Shown here: one piece after another, positions 5,661 to 7,333 of the stretch
Layout of the letters: each line of letters opens with the position of its first letter
Numbering within the stretch: the stretch's first letter is position 1
NCBI GenBank assembly: GCA_023249275.1
Contig: JAHFCV010000121.1
Coordinates: 1 to 7,333 of the forward strand
Reading direction: 5' to 3'
Source: Candidatus Methanoperedens sp.
Lineage (GTDB): Archaea; Halobacteriota; Methanosarcinia; Methanosarcinales; Methanoperedenaceae
Length of the DNA: 7,333 bases
The notes under the pieces: model-generated
What the model was told of the DNA's origin: nothing
Database searches by the model: none
The model's input: the letters and a program-made list of their open reading frames with translations, nothing else
Made by a program: the position numbers and the translations under genes

Positions 5661-6077
5661 TTACTTCCACAAACTTACCTTCTCCATGCTCTTCCACATA
5701 TTGTATATGAACACAAAAAATGAAATTGCCTCTATTACCCCGAATAGCATTACCATCAACAGGGCATCCGAAGCATCTTTTTGTTTCACCATGTACATTT
5801 TCATAAATGGATATGAAAAGAACAATCCGAGCAAACCGATATTACCAAGCCAGAATTGTATTCGCCCAAGTTTTTCGGAAAACATGGGTTTGCCTGTAAA
5901 GCGCGGTATAATCTCGTAACATATGCCGAAGAGCAAAAACGATACCCAGCCTATCAGGGCAAAATGCGAATGCATGAAACTGAATCCGGGACCCGGGATT
6001 ATCAAAACCCCGAGAATTGCGCTTATGGCGAGGTATACCAGGCTTGTTTTAATAAACAGGTTTGCAAGCTTATTCAT
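5661..6077 (-). CDS. Four-helix membrane protein resembling part of haem-copper oxidase subunit I
   Basis: This 138-residue protein has hydrophobic helices near 10-28, 37-58, 74-92 and 105-127. The segment FMHSHFALIGWVSFLLFGICYEIIPRF (34-60) resembles the His-x-His-Leu-x-x-x-Gly-Trp-Val run with Ile-Pro-Arg-Phe seen in cbb3/NorB-like and NnrS-like membrane haem or copper proteins. Full subunit I has 12 or more helices and six conserved histidines; only His36 and His38 are obvious here, and a Tyr stands where some relatives have a second His. It is therefore not an oxidase. Haem or copper binding, or sensing at the membrane, is an inference. GGGAG (6079-6083) precedes the ATG and abuts the DUF2124 stop, so the two are co-translated. 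Confidence 0.72.
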   Translation of the reverse strand: MNKLANLFIKTSLVYLAISAILGVLIIPGPGFSFMHSHFALIGWVSFLLFGICYEIIPRFTGKPMFSEKLGRIQFWLGNIGLLGLFFSYPFMKMYMVKQKDASDALLMVMLFGVIEAISFFVFIYNMWKSMEKVSLWK

Positions 6078-6083
6078 AACTCC

Positions 6084-6560
6084 CTACTTGAACCCGTATG
6101 TCGTAATTTCCATGTCTGCGTCCACAAGATAATCAAAATCAATCAGCTTATCCCAGCCCGCCTTCTGGAAAACCCCGCCGATGCAGGCTCCAAGGATTTG
6201 CCTGTCCGGATGTCCGTCTGTAATTTCATCGATCAGTTTCTTCAAGCCATTGACATCCACTTCCATTTTTGGCATCGCAAGTCCTCCGAGAAGCACGACA
6301 GTATCAGAAGACGGGTCTGCTTTTTCACCAAGCTGCATGCCGTAGTCAGTCATTTTGACAGTTGCAGCCAGTTCTTTTCTGAGGTTTGGTATGAAGACCA
6401 TCTCTTTCCCGGCATCCCGCAGAACATAGCCAAGTAATTCTGCGAATGGGTTGCACCATCCGGGGCAGCCGATAAAGGTTATCTTTTTCCTGCCGCGCGC
6501 AAGCTTCCTGAATGCCGTTAGCAAGCCGCCGATGCCGGATGCTTTTTCTATTGGTTTCAT
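6084..6560 (-). CDS. DUF2124 family archaeal protein
   Basis: The protein has 158 residues. An alpha/beta pattern begins with KITFIGCPGWCNPFAELLGY (26-45, with Cys32 and Cys36), then GMQLGEK (74-80), VVLLGGLAMPK (88-98), Cys126 and FQKAGWDKLIDFDYLVDA (131-148). These blocks match DUF2124, a family conserved in methanogens and related archaea with no known function. The Gly-Cys-Pro-Gly-x-Cys turn near the N-terminus could bind a metal or form a disulfide. No signal peptide is present. It is the first gene of a unit continuing into the membrane protein and the PCP_red-CGGC fusion. No Shine-Dalgarno sequence precedes the ATG; a TATA box at 6591-6598 suggests a leader of under ten bases. Confidence 0.85.
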   Translation of the reverse strand: MKPIEKASGIGGLLTAFRKLARGRKKITFIGCPGWCNPFAELLGYVLRDAGKEMVFIPNLRKELAATVKMTDYGMQLGEKADPSSDTVVLLGGLAMPKMEVDVNGLKKLIDEITDGHPDRQILGACIGGVFQKAGWDKLIDFDYLVDADMEITTYGFK

Positions 6561-6566
6561 GAAATC

Positions 6567-6599
6567 AGGGTTATAATGGTGAAAGTGAGATATAACCCT
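6567..6599. promoter_or_regulatory. Promoter with overlapping 9-bp inverted repeat (candidate operator)
   Basis: AGGGTTATA (6567-6575) and TATAACCCT (6591-6599) are perfect inverted repeats, 15 bases apart. Read leftwards, the distal arm contains GGGTTATA (6591-6598), the likely TATA box of the DUF2124 unit. The proximal arm covers the predicted start site near 6568. The arm centres are about 24 bases apart, a little over two helical turns, so a dimeric repressor bound here could block TBP and RNA polymerase entry. Confidence 0.55.
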
Positions 6600-6604
6600 T
6601 TATC

Positions 6605-6622
6605 AAAATAAAAAAAGAATAA
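6605..6622 (-). terminator. T-rich terminator tract after the four-cysteine protein gene
   Basis: On the minus strand this is a T-rich run (seven consecutive T residues within it) some 20 bases after the TAG of the 74-residue gene and before the promoter of the next unit. Such tracts without a hairpin are typical archaeal terminators. Confidence 0.45.
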
Positions 6623-6641
6623 CTTTGCGACATGCCCAACG

Positions 6642-6866
6642 CTACTGCTGCCTTTTTTCGCGCTGGAGAAGGCGAATAGCAGCGGACAATGCTTCTCTCT
6701 CAAGCGATGTGGTGTCCTTCCGTTCTCCGATGTTCCGGAGCAGCACCGAAGCGCAGGCGCAGTCCATACCGGTGGATTCCTTTATGACGAACGAGGGACA
6801 TTCCTGGATATCCTGCATATATTTACAATCTCTTCCTGTATCTATTCTTTCAATGGTCAATTCCAT
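6642..6866 (-). CDS. Unrecognised small four-cysteine protein (74 aa)
   Basis: I do not recognise the family. Starting at the ATG at 6864-6866 it has 74 residues, with cysteines at 14, 23, 36 and 38. The last two form a Cys-Ala-Cys in STGMDCACAS (31-40), followed by a charged helical C-terminus ending KRQQ. Four cysteines in 25 residues suggest a zinc or iron-sulfur site or a redox switch. An ATG at 6890 is in frame but would bury the ribosome binding site AAGGAG (6877-6882) inside the gene. That site is ten bases from the chosen ATG. A TATA box at 6908-6913 fits. No signal peptide or membrane segment is visible. Confidence 0.7.
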   Translation of the reverse strand: MELTIERIDTGRDCKYMQDIQECPSFVIKESTGMDCACASVLLRNIGERKDTTSLEREALSAAIRLLQREKRQQ

Positions 6867-6907
6867 AATCTCATTACTCCTTAATATCATAGAAAGAATC
6901 TTCGTGG

Positions 6908-6913
6908 TATATA
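6908..6913 (-). promoter_or_regulatory. TATA box for the four-cysteine protein gene
   Basis: TATATA is centred about 28 bases upstream of AAGGAG, giving a predicted start near 6884 and a leader of about 18 bases that includes the ribosome binding site. Confidence 0.5.
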
Positions 6914-6965
6914 CATGATGTAAGCGGGGTGAAACTAATCAGAAATCAAAAAAATGCAATATCAT

Positions 6966-7006
6966 AAAAAGTTAATAAATTAAAAAAATAAAAGAAAAAG
7001 AAAAAA
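6966..7006 (-). terminator. Long T-rich terminator tract after the DUF350 gene
   Basis: Read leftwards from the DUF350 stop, the sequence is a near-continuous T-rich tract with several runs of five or more T. This is the strongest terminator-like stretch in the window and separates the DUF350 gene from the next minus-strand gene. Confidence 0.55.
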
Positions 7007-7007
7007 T

Positions 7008-7333
7008 TTAGATTAATGCGCTGCTTATGCCCATTACGCCTGACTGGATGATAATTGCTGTAGTGATTATTACACCAGCCATCTCAAGCGCCACTGCAAC
7101 ATTTCCTTTCTTGAGTTCCTCGAATTCCTCGATACCTTTAGTCAGTTTATCAAGTACATTCAATGCAAGATAGATAGCGGCGATTGCAAGCACTATACCG
7201 AGTACTAATTGAACAAAGCTCAACACGATTGGCATTATGCCTTCTAAGGAAAACAGGTCTTTTGCTTGAAGAGCTGTTGACAATCCTTTAGAGACGCCTG
7301 CAACACCCGATTGAACGACAATACCGATTGCAA
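7008..7333 (-). CDS. DUF350 family membrane protein, 3' part (5' end beyond the right edge)
   Basis: The frame is open to the window edge, and the visible 107 residues are the C-terminal part. It reads about AIGIVVQSGVAGVSKGL, a linker, helices around PIVLSFVQLVLGIVLAIAAIY and LALNVLDKLTKGIEEFEELKKGNVAVALEMAGVIITTAIIIQSGV, ending SSALI. The charged Leu-Thr-Lys-Gly-Ile-x-Glu-x-x-Glu-Leu-x-Lys-Gly-Asn segment and the following Ala-rich helix are typical of DUF350 (UPF0719/YjfL-like) inner membrane proteins, which have no settled function. The first visible segment echoes the last one (IxIVVQSGVAGVS versus IIIQSGVMGIS), indicating the tandem duplication common in the family. A TTG at 7281-7283 is internal, not the start. 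Confidence 0.8.
   Translation of the reverse strand, partial: AIGIVVQSGVAGVSKGLSTALQAKDLFSLEGIMPIVLSFVQLVLGIVLAIAAIYLALNVLDKLTKGIEEFEELKKGNVAVALEMAGVIITTAIIIQSGVMGISSALI

Noticed and set aside
5856..6437. 193-codon plus-strand frame opposite the membrane protein and DUF2124 genes
   Set aside because: It spans two well-supported minus-strand genes and their junction, and its translation shows no recognisable domain.
6867..6890. ATG at 6890 as start of the four-cysteine protein
   Set aside because: The AAGGAG ribosome site (6877-6882) would be inside the gene; the second Met at 6866 is correctly spaced from it.

Overview
The window looks like archaeal DNA, most likely from a methanogen or methane oxidiser of the Methanosarcinales/Methanoperedens group. 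The evidence is a DUF2080 transposon protein and a DUF2124 protein (both essentially archaeal families), TATA boxes about 25-30 bases before starts, several genes with very short or no leaders, and T-rich terminator tracts. The lineage is inferred; only the archaeal assignment is well supported. No rRNA, tRNA or CRISPR array is visible.

Region 1 (1-432, minus strand) is mobile-element debris. An IS1-like transposase start runs off the left edge. Next to it is an IS66-type transposase cut down to its N-terminal coiled coil, preceded by a 52-residue DUF2080 gene that overlaps it by 13 bases. Region 2 (433-785) has no gene but is rich in structure: a perfect 9-3-9 palindrome (541-561), an 81-base element closed by an 8-bp stem and holding two mutually exclusive inner stems (598-678), a C-rich tract, and a TATA box (731-737) followed by a strong ribosome binding site (774-780).

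Region 3 (786-3852, plus strand) is a complete energy-coupling-factor transporter operon for Co2+ or Ni2+: cbiM fused to a CbiN-like tail, cbiQ, and cbiO with an unrecognised C-terminal extension of about 200 residues. The CbiM reading frame has ACG exactly where the conserved initiator ATG should be. In this family the N-terminal Met-His is itself the metal site, so this is the most striking single observation. A carbamate kinase gene (3885-4808) follows with its own TATA box and possibly a leaderless mRNA.

Region 4 (4812-6866, minus strand) holds small redox- or metal-type proteins. In transcription order they are a four-cysteine protein of 74 residues, then a three-gene unit (DUF2124, a four-helix membrane protein resembling part of haem-copper oxidase subunit I, and a PCP_red-CGGC fusion), then a separately promoted DUF1858 CxxC protein. 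A perfect 9-bp inverted repeat overlaps the TATA box and predicted start site of the three-gene unit and may be its operator. Region 5 (7008 to the right edge) is the 3' part of a DUF350 membrane protein.

How the genes fit together: Co2+ or Ni2+ uptake suits an organism that depends on corrinoids and F430. The minus-strand cluster reads as a thiol/iron-sulfur/haem stress or sensing module of unknown specificity.
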